Source: CAWGCA01 sp963820955 (lineage in GTDB: Bacteria > Pseudomonadota > Gammaproteobacteria > Chromatiales > Chromatiaceae). From it: a stretch of 64,000 nt of DNA. The stretch spans positions 1 through 64,000 of the forward strand of contig CAWGCA010000037.1 of the NCBI GenBank assembly GCA_963820955.1. The letters are read 5' to 3'. Position 1 is the stretch's first letter, and the number at the start of each line of letters is the position of its first letter. Positions 43,465 to 53,276 of the stretch are shown in pieces. The notes below the pieces were generated by a model that was not told the origin of the DNA, ran no database searches, and saw only the letters and a program-made list of their open reading frames with translations. The position numbers were made by a program, and so were the translations under genes.

Positions 43465-45207
43465 CTAAGAATCCGTCCCTAGAGGAGCCTCCTCCACGGC
43501 GCGATGATTGAAGGCGTACAGGGCTGATTTGATCGTATCAAAGCGATACTTCGCGTAAAGATCTCGGCGCTTCAGCGTCCAGTCATGATTGAAAAACTTC
43601 CACAGATTTGGCTTCGCGCGGGCGACCGCAAGTACAATCCCCTGGGCATTCAGTTCCTCCCTCAGTTCGTCGATTTTCTGAAGTGCGGTTATGTCAACGA
43701 CATTGATTGAGCTCGCGTCTATTACAATCCACTCCACAGGAGTCGTGGCAGCAGCTACTACCGACCGTACACGCTCCCTGAAGAAATCAACATTGAAAAA
43801 TATCAGATTTGAATCGAATCGATACAAAACGAGCCCAGGTACGGTGGTTGCTTCAGGGAAATCCTCAAGGCTATGAAAACCTTTTATTCCCTTCACGCGC
43901 CCCAAAACCTCATCGTGAGGCCGGGAGACTACGGCCAACAACCAGAACAGCGACAAAGCTACCGCAAGCAATACCCCGGGAAGAACACCGAGTATCAGTA
44001 CTCCCAGGGTGGTTCCTACCGAAAGAAAAAGCTCACGATGGCTGATTTCATACAGGTTGCGCAACTCCGTAAAATCGAACAGGCCCACGGCTGACACCAT
44101 GATCACAGCGGCCAGTGCAGCAGTGGGCACATAGCCAAGCGGTTCAGTTAAAAAGAACAGAACAAGAAGCATGGAGACCGCGGCCACTATCCCCACCAGT
44201 TGGGTCTTTCCACCCATGGCATTATTAACTGCGGTGCGGGAGTCCGCTCCGGTTACGGGGAAGCCCTGCCCAAGTCCGGAGGCGATATTGCAGGCGCCGA
44301 AGGCAATCAGTTCCTGATTGGCATCGACCTCATAGCGATTACGCCGGGCAAAGCTCTTGGCAGTAAGCACGCCGCTGGTGAAGCTGACCAGGGCGATGCC
44401 GGCCGCATCGGCAAATATCGCCTTATATGCGGCCGGTTCAAAAGCCATTACATGAAAAGAAGGCAATCCTGCTGGAACACTGCCGAGTACCGCCACACCG
44501 TCCTGATCCAGACCAAACATCGCTACCAGGGCGATCCCGGCAACCACAACGACAAGGGCTGCGGGTAGCTTTGGTGCCATGCGACGAAGCAGAATAAGAA
44601 CCACAAGAAGGCCGAGGCCTAGGCCCAGGGTAGGTAGATGCGAGTGATCGAACTTGTCTATGAATTCTGCCAGTTTTGGAAAGAACTCATCTGCCTCGCC
44701 GTGGTAACCAAATAGCTTCTGCAGTTGGCCAGCAATAATTATCAACGCAATACCATTCAGGTATCCGGTGAGAATCGGCTGAGACAGAAAGTTGGCGATA
44801 AAACCTAATCGCGAAATACCCGCAAGGACGTACATAATGCCCGTCATCAGGGTCAGAATCACCATCAGGGCCAGATATCGTTCGGGATCACCACCTGCCA
44901 GTGGTCCGAGAGCCGCCGCGACGATGATACAGGTCGCTGCGTCAGGACCGGTCATGAGTTGACGCGAGGATCCGAACAGCGCGTAAGCCAACAGCGGAAA
45001 GATGGCTGAATACATGCCGATTACCGCCGGAACACCCGCGAGATCGGCATAGGCGATGCCAACAGGCAGTGCGATAGCCGCCACGGACAGGCCCGCACCG
45101 AGGTCACTGCGAAGCCAGGATCGATCATAGCGGGCAAATATCTCTAGACCTGGCATGACCTGGTGGGCGATACCAAGAAATTTTCTCTGTTTATTTCCGC
45201 GATGCAA
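43465..45207 (-). CDS. SulP family anion transporter with STAS domain
   Basis: A 580-residue inner-membrane transporter. The N-terminal membrane domain carries the SulP signature region (AAIALPVGIAYADLAGVPAVIGMYSAIFP) and LMTGPDAATC; the C-terminal cytoplasmic STAS domain starts near residue 440 and includes WIVIDASSINVVDITALQ. Family members carry sulfate, bicarbonate or other anions, so the substrate is not fixed. The start is TTG at 45207, six bases after a GAGGTGA site. Repeat copy B lies just upstream. Confidence 0.88.
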   Translation of the reverse strand: MHRGNKQRKFLGIAHQVMPGLEIFARYDRSWLRSDLGAGLSVAAIALPVGIAYADLAGVPAVIGMYSAIFPLLAYALFGSSRQLMTGPDAATCIIVAAALGPLAGGDPERYLALMVILTLMTGIMYVLAGISRLGFIANFLSQPILTGYLNGIALIIIAGQLQKLFGYHGEADEFFPKLAEFIDKFDHSHLPTLGLGLGLLVVLILLRRMAPKLPAALVVVVAGIALVAMFGLDQDGVAVLGSVPAGLPSFHVMAFEPAAYKAIFADAAGIALVSFTSGVLTAKSFARRNRYEVDANQELIAFGACNIASGLGQGFPVTGADSRTAVNNAMGGKTQLVGIVAAVSMLLVLFFLTEPLGYVPTAALAAVIMVSAVGLFDFTELRNLYEISHRELFLSVGTTLGVLILGVLPGVLLAVALSLFWLLAVVSRPHDEVLGRVKGIKGFHSLEDFPEATTVPGLVLYRFDSNLIFFNVDFFRERVRSVVAAATTPVEWIVIDASSINVVDITALQKIDELREELNAQGIVLAVARAKPNLWKFFNHDWTLKRRDLYAKYRFDTIKSALYAFNHRAVEEAPLGTDS

Positions 45208-45323
45208 GGATGATCACCTCTGTCTATTCCGGCAGCGTCTACATATCATCTCAAAAAGGGTTTTGAATAGAAAATTTATTGCCTGCCAGCTCCGATAACT
45301 CCCCAGGAAATCTCAGAAATACA

Positions 45324-45474
45324 GGGCACCTTGAAAAATTCGAGGTGCCCGTGTGATGCAGGGATACACCACTATTTTCGTGCGCGTAAGGGCATGAAAA
45401 TGAAGGCGATCGGAAATCGCGCGTTTCGATCGCTGTATCGAAAAATCCCATGGAAGGGATGTTTCGAACTACCC
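45324..45474 (+). repeat. Multi-hairpin dispersed repeat, copy B
   Basis: A 151-bp copy of the element at 38,687, in the same orientation, with the leading palindrome better preserved (GGGCACCTTGAA with TTCGAGGTGCCC). Its right end meets the stop codon of the phospholipase D gene (45474-45476). Like copy A it lies directly 3' of a minus-strand gene, so it would form the 3' end of that gene's transcript. Confidence 0.85.
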
Positions 45475-47024
45475 TACAGGTGTTCTTCAATAGGCAGCAA
45501 CCCCATAAGCCAGACAGTGAAGCGGCTCCACAGCCCAACCTCCGGTTCCGAGTAATATCGAATTTCCTTGCCATCATTTTCTGTGATCCATACCAGTTGT
45601 TCAGCGCCTGTTACCGCGTCGTTTTCGAGGATAACCCGATAGCTATTCTCTGGCTGAACACCCTGGTTCATGTATTCGATGATCTGCTCCGCCAATTCCG
45701 GACTCTCCACCAGGATGACGATTTCCGTATTGAGCGCTATGGAACGGGGATCCACGTTGAACGAACCAATCACAACGAGTTCCCGGTCCAGCACAAATGC
45801 CTTGGTGTGCAGGCTCGCCTTCGAACGCCCAGCCAATAGCGACCAGTTTCTCTTGACGGAACTAGCATCTGGCCGAAGCTCATACAACTCTATGCCGTTT
45901 CTGATCAGATCACGACGATATTTTGCGTAACCCGCATGCGCGGCCGCAACATCGTTGGTCGCCAGGGAGTTGGTCAGCAGGCGTTGTGGAATGCCCCATT
46001 CCTTGTTCAGGCGCGCGCGCTCTACTCCTTCAGGCCCGGGGATCACATACGCAGCTTCGATCATGACCGAGTGATCCTTATCTTTGCCCAGCGCAATCAG
46101 ATCGTCCGCGACTTCCTCGTCATTGGTTTCCAGCTTATCAGGCGCATCATACAGTGCCTTGACTGGCGCCCAGATGAACTGGTATCTAAGTTCTTTGAGC
46201 TTCGCCATCACCACGTCGCTGGTGGTATCGATGAGATAGGGATAATCCTTCACCGTATTCAACCAACGATAGACCTCCAGTTTTTTTTCCTGAAATTCCG
46301 CTTCGGACATCCTCTCTGCAATGATGGCGCCAATGGGTACCGCGAACTCACTGTTCCAGTACTGATCAAAGCTCCGGGAGATTTCCTGCACCACAGGGCC
46401 GACTACCGCCAGGTCCAGGTCCCGAAAATTCGTACCCGCATCCACCCCGAAGTAGTTGTCCCCGATATTTCTCCCACCGACAATGGCGATTGCGTTGTCA
46501 ACGATGAAGGCCTTGTTGTGCATGCGGTGATTGAGTCGTTCGAGGCTGAATAAAAATTCAAGGCCACGGAACCTGCGATTGACAAAAGGGTTGAAAAGTC
46601 GGATCTCGATGTTGGGATGCTGGTCCAGTCGGGCAAACTTGAAATCTGTGTCTTTGGTCGTCACATGATCGAGCAGTATACGCACTCGCACACCTCGATC
46701 GGCCGCGCGCAGGACCCGCTCTGCGAGTATGATCCCGGCTGTATCCACTTCCCAGATGTAGTATTGGAGATCCAGGGTCTTCTCGGCCTGATTCGACAGC
46801 CCGGCACGGGAGCGAAAACCCCATTCGCCCGTGGGCACGAGGATAACCCCGGACTTACCCGGGTAAGCCAGAATCTCCGGCAGGAAGAATCTGCCCAGTT
46901 CAGTCTCTGCAGGGTCCTCCAGTGCAGTAGCGACCTCTCGGTCGGTGGTTTCAGGCAGGGTTGTTGCGCAACCTGCCAGCAGGAGGCAGGCAGAGAATAG
47001 CAATACTAGACGGACGGGTTTCAT
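45474..47024 (-). CDS. Phospholipase D family lipoprotein (cardiolipin synthase C-like)
   Basis: A 516-residue lipoprotein: signal MKPVRLVLLFSACLLLAGC with lipobox Cys19. Two HKD motifs identify the phospholipase D superfamily: HRMHNKAFIVDNAIAIVGGRN near 165-185 and SLHTKAFVLDRELVVIGSF near 410-430. The sequence LQYYIWEVDTAGIILAERVL and the overall length match ClsC/YmdC-like proteins, which make cardiolipin from phosphatidylglycerol and phosphatidylethanolamine. Here the lipid anchor puts it on the periplasmic side. The stop codon coincides with the end of repeat copy B. Confidence 0.85.
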   Translation of the reverse strand: MKPVRLVLLFSACLLLAGCATTLPETTDREVATALEDPAETELGRFFLPEILAYPGKSGVILVPTGEWGFRSRAGLSNQAEKTLDLQYYIWEVDTAGIILAERVLRAADRGVRVRILLDHVTTKDTDFKFARLDQHPNIEIRLFNPFVNRRFRGLEFLFSLERLNHRMHNKAFIVDNAIAIVGGRNIGDNYFGVDAGTNFRDLDLAVVGPVVQEISRSFDQYWNSEFAVPIGAIIAERMSEAEFQEKKLEVYRWLNTVKDYPYLIDTTSDVVMAKLKELRYQFIWAPVKALYDAPDKLETNDEEVADDLIALGKDKDHSVMIEAAYVIPGPEGVERARLNKEWGIPQRLLTNSLATNDVAAAHAGYAKYRRDLIRNGIELYELRPDASSVKRNWSLLAGRSKASLHTKAFVLDRELVVIGSFNVDPRSIALNTEIVILVESPELAEQIIEYMNQGVQPENSYRVILENDAVTGAEQLVWITENDGKEIRYYSEPEVGLWSRFTVWLMGLLPIEEHL

Positions 47025-47352
47025 TACATTTTTATGCTGAAGCAGTTGGCTAAATGCCTTACCAAAACCCTCTAAAATTTCTGGTTAAAGAAAGTATGTG
47101 GTATTGATTTGTTTTATGATGTTGTTGGATATGATACCAACGAATCCGGACCAGGGGTTCGATGCCCATTAAATATACAGCAAAAGGGGAAACCATTGGC
47201 AGTTAGAAATGCGACCCGATTTTCAACCGACAGCAAAAGCTGGGGAAATCAGGGGTATTTCGTTTTTTGTGGGGTATTCTTTTAGCGCGCTTGCTATTGG
47301 ACAGGCATTGAAGGTCAGGCCTCCGACAACGACCGATGTTGTGGACTGTGGA
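47025..47352. other. Intergenic stretch, no gene seen
   Basis: 328 bases between the start of the phospholipase D gene and the end of phoU, both on the minus strand. A/T-rich in its first 130 bases, which probably contain the phospholipase promoter. The plus-strand open frame from 47209 runs antisense into phoU and has no recognisable protein sequence. Confidence 0.5.
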
Positions 47353-48075
47353 CTACTGCAGAACCTCGGCCGTTACCTCTTCCAGGCTCTCGTGCCGCAC
47401 ATCCTTGCCCTTGACCAGAAAGATGCTGTGCCTAGCGATATACTTGGCGTGTCCACCAATCCGTTCCAGCGCTCTCAGCGTCAGGGTAATATCCACCACG
47501 TAGCCCACGCTGCGGGCATCTTCCAGCAGGAAGGTGGACAACCGACGCAGTGCTGATTTCATCTCTTCATCCAGCTCGCCCTCCATGCGCACCACTTCCA
47601 GCGCCAGTTCCGGGCTCAATTTCTCAAACGACAGTATCGACTTCTCCACCATGCTGTCCACCAGTTTCGCCAGTTTGGGGATATCGGCAATCAGCTGATA
47701 GTTAGGCGGGCTATGGTCGCCGTCGTAGAAAAGTATGGTCAGTCGGGCCAGACGGCGCGCCTGATCGCCTATGCGTTCGAGATCCGAGACGATTTTGCCC
47801 ACGGCCAGCACCTCGCGCAGGTCTTTCGCCACCGGCTGGCGCTTGGCGATCAAATGCAGGATCTTGTCGTCTATCTCGACCTCCAGGCCATCGATGGCTT
47901 TGTCCCTTTCGACCACAATATGCGCCGAATCCACATCCTCATCCTGCAGTGTCCTCGACGCATCCCTAATCTGCCGGCGAACGAGACCGGCCATTTTTAT
48001 GGCCATCTGGTTCAGCTCTTCGAGCTCGTCGTTGTAACGTTTGACGATATGTCCGTCGGTCAGCTCACTCATCAT
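47353..48075 (-). CDS. phoU: Phosphate signalling complex protein PhoU
   Basis: A 240-residue protein made of two homologous three-helix bundles. Metal-binding motifs are visible as KIVSDLERIGDQARRLA in the first half and LTLRALERIGGHAKYIARH in the second. It links the Pst transporter to the PhoR kinase and damps phosphate signalling. I start it at ATG 48075, five bases after AGGAAA, rather than at the upstream ATG at 48105. Last gene of pstSCAB-phoU. Confidence 0.95.
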   Translation of the reverse strand: MMSELTDGHIVKRYNDELEELNQMAIKMAGLVRRQIRDASRTLQDEDVDSAHIVVERDKAIDGLEVEIDDKILHLIAKRQPVAKDLREVLAVGKIVSDLERIGDQARRLARLTILFYDGDHSPPNYQLIADIPKLAKLVDSMVEKSILSFEKLSPELALEVVRMEGELDEEMKSALRRLSTFLLEDARSVGYVVDITLTLRALERIGGHAKYIARHSIFLVKGKDVRHESLEEVTAEVLQ

Positions 48076-48158
48076 TCGATTTCCTGTTTCGTGATTCGAC
48101 ATCAATAGTCAGACCCTGTGGCAATAGGGTGGATGAATCTCTATCGGACGTTGTCGCG

Positions 48159-49040
48159 TCAACCGAAACGGCCGGTAATGTAGTCCTCAGTCAGTTTGTG
48201 CTGGGGGTTCGAAAAAATCTCGTCAGTCTCTCCGACCTCGATCAATCTACCCAGATGAAAGTAGGCGGTTCGCTGGGACACGCGCGCCGCCTGCTGCATG
48301 GAGTGGGTGACGATGGCGATGGTGTAATCCTCGCGCAGCTCGTCGATCAACTCCTCGACCTTGGCAGTTGCTATCGGATCCAGGGCCGAGCAGGGTTCAT
48401 CCATCAGGATCACCTCCGGGGAGACCGCGATGGTTCGCGCGATGCACAGGCGCTGTTGCTGGCCGCCGGAAAGCCCGGTGCCTGGCTCGTCCAGGCGGTC
48501 CTTGGCCTCCTCCCACAACCCGGCGCGTCGCAGCGAGCGCTCCACCACCTCGTCGGTCTCCGCCTTATCCGCCACCAGGCCGTGGATTCTGGGGCCATAA
48601 GCGACGTTGTCATAGATCGACTTCGGGAAAGGGTTCGGCTTCTGAAACACCATGCCCACCTGGGCGCGCAGCGGTACTACATCCAATTTAGCGTGGTAGA
48701 TGTCCTGCTCATCCAGTTTGATCTCGCCGGTTACCCGACAGATGTCGATGGTGTCGTTCATCCTGTTGAGGCAGCGCAGAAAGGTCGACTTTCCGCACCC
48801 CGAGGGGCCTATCATGGAGATTACCTGGTTCTTGCCGATGTCCAGACTCACGTCCATGATGGCCTGTTTCTCAGCGTAATAGACATCTACATTGCGGCAG
48901 GTCATGCGTGGGTTGTCTACCCGGATCTCGCCCACAGTGGCGGCGAAACCTCGTTCCTCCGCCTCGATAGTGTCAGCGCGATCCCCCCGCGACGCACGGT
49001 CCATGCCACCCACCACAGCAGTGTCAACAACTACGTTCAT
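48159..49040 (-). CDS. pstB: Phosphate ABC transporter ATPase PstB
   Basis: A 293-residue ATPase of the high-affinity phosphate importer. After a 45-residue N-terminal extension not found in E. coli PstB, homology begins at MTCRNVDVYYAEKQAIMDV. Walker A is GPSGCGKSTFLRCLNRMND, the signature LSGGQQQRLCIAR and Walker B VILMDEPCSALDP. A GGAGG site lies before the ATG at 49040, supporting the extended start. Lies between pstA and phoU. Confidence 0.95.
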   Translation of the reverse strand: MNVVVDTAVVGGMDRASRGDRADTIEAEERGFAATVGEIRVDNPRMTCRNVDVYYAEKQAIMDVSLDIGKNQVISMIGPSGCGKSTFLRCLNRMNDTIDICRVTGEIKLDEQDIYHAKLDVVPLRAQVGMVFQKPNPFPKSIYDNVAYGPRIHGLVADKAETDEVVERSLRRAGLWEEAKDRLDEPGTGLSGGQQQRLCIARTIAVSPEVILMDEPCSALDPIATAKVEELIDELREDYTIAIVTHSMQQAARVSQRTAYFHLGRLIEVGETDEIFSNPQHKLTEDYITGRFG

Positions 49041-49068
49041 GATTCAATCCTCCAGACTGAGGGCGGCA

Positions 49069-50367
49069 TTACCAGCGCCGCTCGAATTTCCTGCGTAGTA
49101 TCACCGCCAACGCATTCATGGTAATGAGAAAGGCGAGCAGCACCATGATGGCCGCGGAAGTGCGCTCGACGAAGGCCCTTTCGGGGCTGTCGGCCCACAG
49201 GAAGATCTGCACCGGCAGCACGGTGGACGGGTCCATCACGCCGGAAGGTATGTCAACGATGAAGGCGACCATACCGATCATCAGCAGCGGCGCTGATTCC
49301 CCCAGCGCCTGGGCCATACCGATGATAGTACCGGTCAGCATGCCCGGCATGGCCAGCGGCAGCACGTGATGGGCAATGGTCTGCAGCTTTGAGGCACCTA
49401 CGCCGAGTGCCGCTTCGCGGATGGACGGCGGCACCGACTTGAGGGCGGCCCGGCTGGCGATGATGATGGTCGGCAGGGTCATCAGCGTGAGCACCAGTCC
49501 ACCTACCAGCGGCGCTGAACGGGGCAGCCCGAAAACATTGATGAATACCGCCAGACCGAGCAGACCGAATACGATCGAAGGCACCGCAGCCAGGTTGTTG
49601 ATATTTACCTCGATCAGATCGGTCCCGCGGTTCTTCGGCGCGAACTCCTCCAGATAGACTGCGGTCGCCACCCCGAGGGGGAAGGAAAGCATCAGGGTCA
49701 CCAGCAGCGTGTAGATCGACCCCATCACCGCGCCGCCGATGCCGGCCTGTTCCGGTTCACGCGAATCACCAGCGGTGAAAAATATCGTGTTGAACACCTT
49801 GCGGACGGCACCGGCCTGCTCCAATTGCTCTACCCAGCCAACCACTTTGTCGTTCAGGCGACGCTCGGACTCCGGCACCTTGCGGTCTATGTGGCCCTTG
49901 ACCAGCATGTCGATATCGTCGTCGGCCAGCAGCCAGAGTTCCTGACTGGTGCCAAGCAGATCAGGGTTGCCCAGCACCATCTGGCGCAGCCGAAACGGCT
50001 CCGCCGCACTGACCATGCGGTAAAGGCTGCGCTTGTCACCGCGCCCGCTCACCTTAGGAAAAGTGTCGCGCAAGGCCTGTTTAATCAAGCCACTGTAATC
50101 GGCGGCCGCCAGCACCTTGGGATCGCGTGTGCCGCTGGGATCCAGTTTCTGCGCATCGAAGTCGATCAGCAGCTTGAGTTCAGTTTGCTGAAATGCGGTA
50201 TATCCGTTGCCGACGATACTGATGAAGAGAAAGGAGACGAACAACAGGCCCATCATTATGGCGCCAAAACCGATGCGCCGAAACCGTTTCTCCCGCGCGT
50301 AGCGCCGCGCCAGGGTCGCGTTGACCTTATCGATGGTGCGCACCTTGTTCTGCATGGAATCACTCAT
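49069..50367 (-). CDS. pstA: Phosphate ABC transporter permease PstA
   Basis: A 432-residue permease. It starts at ATG 50367 with an eight-base overlap with pstC; a longer frame exists but is not supported. One N-terminal membrane segment is followed by a large periplasmic insert (about residues 60-200), making it longer than E. coli PstA (296). The core has GGAVMGSIYTLLVTLMLSFPLGVATAVYLEEF, the EAALGVGASKLQTIAHHVLPLAMPG inner loop and ALGESAPLL. Long PstA of this kind occurs in several marine gammaproteobacteria. Confidence 0.92.
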   Translation of the reverse strand: MSDSMQNKVRTIDKVNATLARRYAREKRFRRIGFGAIMMGLLFVSFLFISIVGNGYTAFQQTELKLLIDFDAQKLDPSGTRDPKVLAAADYSGLIKQALRDTFPKVSGRGDKRSLYRMVSAAEPFRLRQMVLGNPDLLGTSQELWLLADDDIDMLVKGHIDRKVPESERRLNDKVVGWVEQLEQAGAVRKVFNTIFFTAGDSREPEQAGIGGAVMGSIYTLLVTLMLSFPLGVATAVYLEEFAPKNRGTDLIEVNINNLAAVPSIVFGLLGLAVFINVFGLPRSAPLVGGLVLTLMTLPTIIIASRAALKSVPPSIREAALGVGASKLQTIAHHVLPLAMPGMLTGTIIGMAQALGESAPLLMIGMVAFIVDIPSGVMDPSTVLPVQIFLWADSPERAFVERTSAAIMVLLAFLITMNALAVILRRKFERRW

Positions 50368-51748
50368 ACTGTTCACGATATTTGCGCACCACATGCAGGG
50401 CGATGATATTGAGGATAAGTGTGATAACGAATAAGGCCAGCCCCAACGCAAAAGCGGCCAGAGTCTTGGGACTGTCAAATTCCTGATCGCCCACCAGCAA
50501 GGTTACGATCTGCACGGTTACCGTGGTTACACTCTCTAACGGGTTGGCGGTCAGATTGGCCGACAGGCCGGCCGCCATGACGACGATCATGGTCTCACCG
50601 ATGGCGCGCGAGGCGGCGAGCAGCACACCGCCGACGATTCCAGGCAGGGCCGCCGGGAAAATCACCTGCCAGATGGTTTCGGAACGGGTCGCGCCGACCC
50701 CGTAGGAGGCATCCCGCAGCGACTGCGGGACGGCATTAATCACATCATCGGACAGAGAAGAGACGAAGGGAATAATCATCACACCCATGACCAGGCCGGC
50801 AGCCAGGGCGCTTTCGGAGGAGACGCTGAGGCCAAGCAGCGAGCCGCTGTTGCGGATAAACGGCGCCACCGTCAAAGCGGCGAAGAAGCCGTAAACTACG
50901 GTCGGAATCCCGGCCAGCACTTCGAGCGCCGGCTTAGCCATGGCACGGAGTCTTCTGCCGGCATACTCGGAAAGATAGATGGCGGACATCAAGCCGATGG
51001 GGACAGCCACCAGCATCGCGATAAATGAAATAAGCAAAGTACCGGCAAACAGCGGGATGGCACCGAAAGCACCGGAGGAGCCGACCTGGCCGGCACGGAT
51101 CGACATCTGCGGACTCCAATCGAGCCCGAACAAAAAGTCGGTGATCGGCACGATCTTGAAAAAGCGAATCGACTCGAAGAGTACCGAGAGGACTATGCCG
51201 ATGGTGGTGAAGATGGCAATGGTCGAACTGATGATCAACAACCAGCGGATAGTGGTCTCCACCTGGTTGCGTGCCCGCAGTTGTGGGGAGATCAGTCGCC
51301 TGCCGAGAAGGATACCGGCCAATCCCAGCACAATCACCACCACCACCAGAGCGGCGGAGGCGATCTGCTGCAGGCTGCGATAGTGCTCCGCGGCGGCCTG
51401 CATCTGCGGGTTGACTGCAGCGGAGACGATATTTCCCTGTGCCAGGTTGCGGATATCGTTGACCACCAGCCCAAGTTCAGCCGGCGGCAGAATACGGACC
51501 TCACCTGGCAGCAAGGCCGTTACCAGGCTGGTAATGATGCTGGACTGGAATGATATCCAAAGCCCAAGCACCAGGATTGCCGGCAGGCCGCACCAGAGCG
51601 CAATGTAGAAGCCATGGTAGCGCGGCAGGGAGTGCAGTTTGGGGAGACCACCCTGTGCCATGGCCAGACTGCGGGAACGCCGCAAACCGACCTGGTAGGC
51701 CAGTGCCACCAACACCAGCAAAACCATCAGGATAGTCGTCAAATGCAT
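50360..51748 (-). CDS. pstC: Phosphate ABC transporter permease PstC
   Basis: A 462-residue permease, also longer than E. coli PstC (319) because of an N-terminal region with two or three extra membrane segments (residues 1-180). The ABC permease core includes FAGTLLISFIAMLVAVPIGLMSAIYLSEY, the SLRDASYGVGATRSETIWQVIFPAALPG coupling loop and ASRAIGETMIVVMAAG. It shares an eight-base overlap with pstA. Confidence 0.93.
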   Translation of the reverse strand: MHLTTILMVLLVLVALAYQVGLRRSRSLAMAQGGLPKLHSLPRYHGFYIALWCGLPAILVLGLWISFQSSIITSLVTALLPGEVRILPPAELGLVVNDIRNLAQGNIVSAAVNPQMQAAAEHYRSLQQIASAALVVVVIVLGLAGILLGRRLISPQLRARNQVETTIRWLLIISSTIAIFTTIGIVLSVLFESIRFFKIVPITDFLFGLDWSPQMSIRAGQVGSSGAFGAIPLFAGTLLISFIAMLVAVPIGLMSAIYLSEYAGRRLRAMAKPALEVLAGIPTVVYGFFAALTVAPFIRNSGSLLGLSVSSESALAAGLVMGVMIIPFVSSLSDDVINAVPQSLRDASYGVGATRSETIWQVIFPAALPGIVGGVLLAASRAIGETMIVVMAAGLSANLTANPLESVTTVTVQIVTLLVGDQEFDSPKTLAAFALGLALFVITLILNIIALHVVRKYREQYE

Positions 51749-51779
51749 CTTCGTTAATTACCCGGTTCCGCAAGCAAAC

Positions 51780-51806
51780 TCAGGCGGACACTCAGTGGCC
51801 GCCTGA
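51780..51806 (-). other. Hairpin between pstS and pstC
   Basis: On the minus strand TCAGGCGG (51806-51799) pairs perfectly with CCGCCTGA (51787-51780), loop of 11, followed by GTTTGCTTG. It lies after pstS and before pstC. A weak terminator or mRNA-stabilising stem here would explain more binding protein than permease, a common feature of such operons. Confidence 0.6.
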
Positions 51807-51841
51807 AGGCCCATCATCACAACTTGTTTTTCACTGCACTT

Positions 51842-52882
51842 CTACATTTCCAGATTTTTTAAAGAGCGGACATTTTCAGCAAGGCTCGCGCGCTCCTCTT
51901 CCGGCATCGGGATCATGCCCTTGTCCGCCAGGTAGCCATCCGGACCCCAGGCCTTGTCACTGGTGAACTCGACCAGGTATTCCGCAATACCCGGAACCTT
52001 GCCGACATGCGCCTTCTTGACGTAGAAAAACAGTGGACGGGAGACCGGATAGGAGCCATCGGCAATGTTGTCGAAAGTGGGCGCAACCCCGTCAACTTTA
52101 GATCCCTGTACCTTGTCCGAGTTTTGATCCAGGAAGCTGAAGCCAAAGATGCCCAGCGCCTTGGGGTTGGCCTCCAGTTTCTGCACGATCAGATTGTCAT
52201 TCTCACCCGCCTCGATGAAGGCACCATCCTCACGAACCGTGTGGCAAGCCGCCTTGTAACCGTTCTTGTCCTTTTTGCTCATCGCCTTGAGCCAGTCAAA
52301 CGTCTTGCAGCCTCCTTCCATAGCCAACTCGACAAAGGCATCGCGGGTCCCGGAGGTGGGGGGCGGGCCGAGCACCTCTATCTTAGTGTCGGGCAGGTCC
52401 GGGTTCACGTCCTGCCAGACCTTGTAGGGATTTGCCACCAGTAACTCCCCACCCTTCGGGTCCGGCACGTCCTTGGCCAGGGCCAGAAAGATGTCCCGGC
52501 GGGTGAGCGACAGATTGGCTGCGGTTTTGGCGTTGGCCATGACGATGCCGTCGTAACCGATCTTCACCTCGACAATGTCGGTGACGCCGTTCCCGGCGCA
52601 CATCTCAACCTCGGACGACTTGATGCGACGGGAAGCGTTGGTGATGTCGGGATGTTGCACGCCAACACCGGCACAGAACAGCTTTAGACCGCCGCCGGAC
52701 CCGGTGGACTCGACCTTAGGCGTCTTGAAACTACTGGTCTTTCCAAAGGTTTCCGCCACCACGGTGGAAAACGGATAGACAGTGGAGGAACCGACGATCG
52801 ATATGTAATCGCGGGAAGCCGCATCAACGGCCGTTACGGCAAAGACCAGTGTAGCAGCCAGATAAAGAGGTTTATGGTTCAC
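51842..52882 (-). CDS. pstS: Phosphate ABC transporter substrate-binding protein PstS
   Basis: Periplasmic phosphate receptor of about 346 residues. The GTG at 52882, six bases after GGAG, gives a clean signal peptide (NHKPLYLAATLVFAVTAVDA, cleavage near VDAA-S); the upstream start at 52912 does not. Ligand-binding loops are GSSTVYPFS, STGSGGGLKLFC and PTSGTRDAFVELA. First gene of the operon, preceded by a possible Pho box. Confidence 0.94.
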   Translation of the reverse strand: MNHKPLYLAATLVFAVTAVDAASRDYISIVGSSTVYPFSTVVAETFGKTSSFKTPKVESTGSGGGLKLFCAGVGVQHPDITNASRRIKSSEVEMCAGNGVTDIVEVKIGYDGIVMANAKTAANLSLTRRDIFLALAKDVPDPKGGELLVANPYKVWQDVNPDLPDTKIEVLGPPPTSGTRDAFVELAMEGGCKTFDWLKAMSKKDKNGYKAACHTVREDGAFIEAGENDNLIVQKLEANPKALGIFGFSFLDQNSDKVQGSKVDGVAPTFDNIADGSYPVSRPLFFYVKKAHVGKVPGIAEYLVEFTSDKAWGPDGYLADKGMIPMPEEERASLAENVRSLKNLEM

Positions 52883-52950
52883 TGTAGACTCCGATTTTTT
52901 TATTGAACACAAGACGCAGTATGGGAACCTTTGATTACATTATTGTGGGG

Positions 52951-52984
52951 ATAATACGAATCTTTTGTTCTATTTTTATTACAT
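52951..52984 (-). promoter_or_regulatory. Possible Pho box and -10 element of pstS
   Basis: On the minus strand ATGTAATAAAAATAGAAC (52984-52967) has two 11-base-phased units ending in A-rich tracts; the first resembles the PhoB half-site consensus, the second is poor. A TATTAT -10 element (52956-52951) lies ten bases further on, the spacing known for PhoB-dependent promoters. The rest of 52,985-53,276 has short hairpins only. Confidence 0.4.
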
Positions 52985-53276
52985 TTTAGTTTCCCTGAAA
53001 CCATCGTCATCTCGAGTCCCGGATCTTCTACAAGTCGCGCAACGCCGACTCGGTTAGGCCAACACGAACAACCTCCAATCGGCCGGTTATCGGCCCCCGC
53101 GGTAAAAAATAGTAATGCCCTGAGGGGATAGGCCCCTATTCGTCGCTTTACCTGGTGAGAGTCGCAAATTTAGCGGCTTGAACAACCCGTAAACCGAGGG
53201 AGTTTGGCAGACGTTACCTCTGATTTCACAAAGCGACTTCGCCTGCGCCAATTCACCTCATTAAGGAGAAACAGAA

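Noticed and set aside
53101..53270. Possible cyclic-di-GMP or other riboswitch before the 806-residue protein
   Set aside because: Short stems and a CGCAAA stretch drew attention, but the conserved core of known classes is missing.
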